From assembly GCA_964533865.1 (NCBI GenBank), contig CAZHRC010000001.1:186001-250000 (forward strand): 64,000 bases of DNA, read 5' to 3'. A program made the translations under genes and the position numbers. The notes below the pieces were generated by a model. The model did no database searches. It saw only the letters and a list, made by a program, of their open reading frames with translations, and was not told where the DNA came from. This DNA comes from CAZHRC01 sp964533865. Lineage in GTDB: Bacteria; Bacillota; Clostridia; Tissierellales; Peptoniphilaceae. The first letter of the stretch is position 1. Every line of letters starts with the position of its first letter. This document shows positions 62,124 to 64,000 of the stretch, piece after piece.

Positions 62124-63065
62124 ATGCAGTTGATCGGTACTAATGATGCTAAACAGTTATTAGAGCAGATTAGTTTCTATCATGGAAAATGTGATGTAGC
62201 ACTTGTTCAAATCGCAATGAATAAGTATAAAGTTATCACTCCATCCGAACAGACAATTTTAACTTTTTACGAAATAAATGAATTTTCTGCGATCGATCTG
62301 GAAGCGCGTATATGGGATAGTTTATTTGAGTGCGGTTTGAGGAATCTAAAAATCTTAGATTATGGTTCGTTGGCGAATGTTAATTTATCATACAAAGTTG
62401 TTGAATTTAGGCGTGAAATCGCCTTGGAAACCTATTTGGATTCATCATCGGTCATTGAAAATTATGATATAGGCACAATTGTCGGAGAGATACTCTATCG
62501 TTTTCACGCCTTAGACCTTAAATCTGAAACCGGTAGCTGGAATAAGCGCTACAGCACAGACCTTAACGTCTTATTATTCAATTATGGTAACCTCCAACAA
62601 AAAGGAGCGAAAGATTACTTATTGTTGGATTACATTACTGCTAATCGTAAATTATTGAAAAACACCACGAAGCGTACGATACACGGCAGTATTACGTTGA
62701 AAAATATTAGAGTTGACGATGCTGGTCTGATCGATTTGAGAGGTTTGAGATCTGTTTTGGAAGGCGATCCTGTCTATGATATGCGGCGATTTAACCATAT
62801 TGGGATTCGTTATCCGAGTTTCGTTAAAGGAATTATCGATGCTTACATGAATTCAACGCCTCCGCGCATATTTTTTAGATTACTTAGTTTTTATACTGCT
62901 GTTGAAATGTTACACAATATCGTTTTGCGAAGAACAGAAGGAGAAACAACGATGTATACCAAAGATGAGGAACTGATTTTTGATACTTATCAGGACTTTA
63001 CTTTGGTGAAACCTTCTTGGTACCTTAATGCTTATCCTACGGTAAGAGAAACCTTTGAGAACTAA
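62124..63065 (+). CDS. APH-fold protein with degenerate kinase motif
   Basis: 313 residues. The C-terminal half follows the aminoglycoside/choline kinase-like fold: TIHGSITLKNIRVDDAGLID, then LRGLRSVLEGDPVYDMRRFNH matches the HGDxxxxN...IDxxxxxxGDPxxDL pattern. The catalytic Asp of HGD is Ser (S189) while the metal Asp in LID is kept. This suggests a pseudokinase or altered chemistry. The N-terminal half lacks an obvious nucleotide loop. ATG 62124 follows AGGAGG by seven bases. It sits after ptsI and before cvfB, with its own terminator. Function unknown. Confidence 0.7.
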   Translation: MQLIGTNDAKQLLEQISFYHGKCDVALVQIAMNKYKVITPSEQTILTFYEINEFSAIDLEARIWDSLFECGLRNLKILDYGSLANVNLSYKVVEFRREIALETYLDSSSVIENYDIGTIVGEILYRFHALDLKSETGSWNKRYSTDLNVLLFNYGNLQQKGAKDYLLLDYITANRKLLKNTTKRTIHGSITLKNIRVDDAGLIDLRGLRSVLEGDPVYDMRRFNHIGIRYPSFVKGIIDAYMNSTPPRIFFRLLSFYTAVEMLHNIVLRRTEGETTMYTKDEELIFDTYQDFTLVKPSWYLNAYPTVRETFEN

Positions 63066-63079
63066 CTCAGAGGTTTTTT
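63050..63079 (+). terminator. Intrinsic terminator overlapping the APH-like stop
   Basis: AACCTTTGAG pairs with CTCAGAGGTT (one G-U) and is followed by TTTT. The left arm is within the last codons of the gene. Confidence 0.8.
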
Positions 63080-63195
63080 ACATGCAGACGGCTAGAAGGA
63101 GTATTAAATGAGTAGAAACCTATTGATTTTAGTTTTTCAGTAATGTGGATCGTTTCTGTGCTATAATTAAATGATGAACAGGGAAGGGGTGAATT

Positions 63196-64000
63196 ATGTA
63201 TAAACTAGGTGAACTTCAGGAGATGGAAATAAAGCGGATCGTTCCACAAGGTGCCTATGTGAACACTCGAGGTGCAAAGGATCGCGATGATATTTTATTG
63301 CCAAAAAAAGAATTAATGGCTGCAGATAGTGTTGGAACACAGCACTTGCTTTTTGTTTACAAAGATGGAGAAAATAGACCGGTTGCTACAAAACGTAGAC
63401 CGTTTATCACCTTAGGGAAGCTGGCCATGCTTAAAGTCGTAGACACCTCTTCGATTGGGGCTTTTATGGATTGGGGGATGGAAAAAGATCTGTTCTTACC
63501 CTTCAAAGAACAAACTGAAAAGCTTCATGTAGACCGGTATTATCTTGTCGCTCTTTACATCGATAAATCGGACCGGTTATGCGCTACTATGAGAGTGGCC
63601 AACTACCTTAAGCAGAATAGTCCCTATAAAGAGAAGGATTGGGTAGAAGGTACGATCTATAATATCAATCCAAATTATGGTTTATTTGTCGCAGTGGATA
63701 ACGTCTTTGAAGGCCTCGTCCGAAAGGAATCGATGAGGGGTGCTTATGCTGTTGGTGAAAAAATAAAGTTGCGTGTCGCTCGCGTACGAGAAGACGGAAG
63801 ACTTGATTTAACACCAAGAGAAGCGGTGCCGCAGGAAATGGAAACGGACGCTCAGCTGATTCTAAATGCGTTGAAATTAAATAATGGTTATCTACCGGTA
63901 AACGATCGATCGTCACCGGAAGAAATATATAATCGGTTCAATATGAGTAAGGCGTCATTTAAACGCGGAGTAGGGCGATTACTGAAAAATCGGCTGATTC
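63196..64000 (+). CDS. cvfB: CvfB/YitL-like S1 RNA-binding protein, cut by the window end
   Basis: At least 268 codons from ATG 63196 (RBS AAGGGGTGA); the frame is still open at the edge, so the gene is partial. N-terminal S1-like segments, the second S1 domain (TLGKLAMLKVVDTSSIGAFMDWGMEKDLFLPF) and a third (WVEGTIYNINPNYGLFVAVDNVFEGLV) are followed by the winged-helix start (SPEEIYNRFNMSKASFKRGVG). CvfB proteins bind RNA and influence virulence and growth in Staphylococcus. An extended -10 (TGCTATAAT, hexamer at 63162-63167) is the likely promoter. Confidence 0.9.
   Translation, partial: MYKLGELQEMEIKRIVPQGAYVNTRGAKDRDDILLPKKELMAADSVGTQHLLFVYKDGENRPVATKRRPFITLGKLAMLKVVDTSSIGAFMDWGMEKDLFLPFKEQTEKLHVDRYYLVALYIDKSDRLCATMRVANYLKQNSPYKEKDWVEGTIYNINPNYGLFVAVDNVFEGLVRKESMRGAYAVGEKIKLRVARVREDGRLDLTPREAVPQEMETDAQLILNALKLNNGYLPVNDRSSPEEIYNRFNMSKASFKRGVGRLLKNRLI

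Overview
This window looks like chromosomal DNA of a low-to-medium GC, Gram-positive anaerobe of the class Clostridia. Supporting signs are AGGAGG-type ribosome binding sites, many hairpin-plus-U-tract terminators, TTG/GTG starts, ATP-dependent PEP carboxykinase, the GlgC/GlgD pair, CWB2 cell-wall-binding repeats, a gap-pgk-tpi-gpmI-eno operon followed by secG, a membrane pyrophosphatase, rnr-smpB-ssrA, and a CcpA-like regulator next to HPr. I cannot name the genus. I saw no rRNA, tRNA, CRISPR array, intact insertion sequence or prophage.

Layout. 0-4.4 kb: class V aminotransferase, PEP carboxykinase under a probable catabolite-repression (cre) site, and small CGGC, ArsC/Spx-like and VOC proteins. 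4.4-10.2 kb: accessory island with two exported surface proteins, a CWB2 protein with Pro-rich repeats and a 3'-truncated adhesin, both preceded by copies of the same palindrome. 10-27 kb: ordinary housekeeping genes: GNAT, serA-DUF1015, UvrD-like helicase, nitroreductase, TPR-map-phosphodiesterase, threonine aldolase, cyclophilin, RodA, queG-DUF503-nth-VanW, HAD-trmL-thioredoxin. 27.5-33.4 kb: lower-glycolysis operon. 33.5-39.5 kb: secG, hppA, then the trans-translation set rnr-smpB with ssrA (tmRNA) convergent. 39.8-51.9 kb: glycogen operon glgB-glgC-glgD-glgA-phosphorylase homologue-pullulanase-phosphoglucomutase-xpt. 52-57 kb: FHA-SEDS-PBP cell-wall operon, NAD kinase, pseudouridine synthase. 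57.2 kb: a structured RNA, best read as 6S RNA. 57.6-64 kb: YtxH/YtxG-like envelope proteins, a CcpA-like regulator, HPr, enzyme I, an APH-like pseudokinase and the start of cvfB.

How they fit. The window is rich in central carbon control: glycolysis, gluconeogenesis (pckA), glycogen synthesis and breakdown, and the PTS phosphorelay. HPr has both His15 and Ser46, and a CcpA-like repressor is encoded just upstream, so the cre site at pckA can be explained by regulators encoded here.

The most unusual observation is the glycogen phosphorylase homologue in the glycogen operon. It keeps the PLP lysine and overall alignment of the family, but the phosphate-binding Lys-Arg pair, the Tyr-Lys pair, the Gly-rich loop and other active-site positions are replaced. 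It looks like a catalytically dead paralogue kept as an intact 784-residue frame, beside GlgD, the known non-catalytic partner of GlgC. Other points of note are the truncated adhesin running into an antisense acetyltransferase gene, the shared palindrome before the surface genes, the serA-DUF1015 coupling, and the pseudokinase next to the PTS genes.
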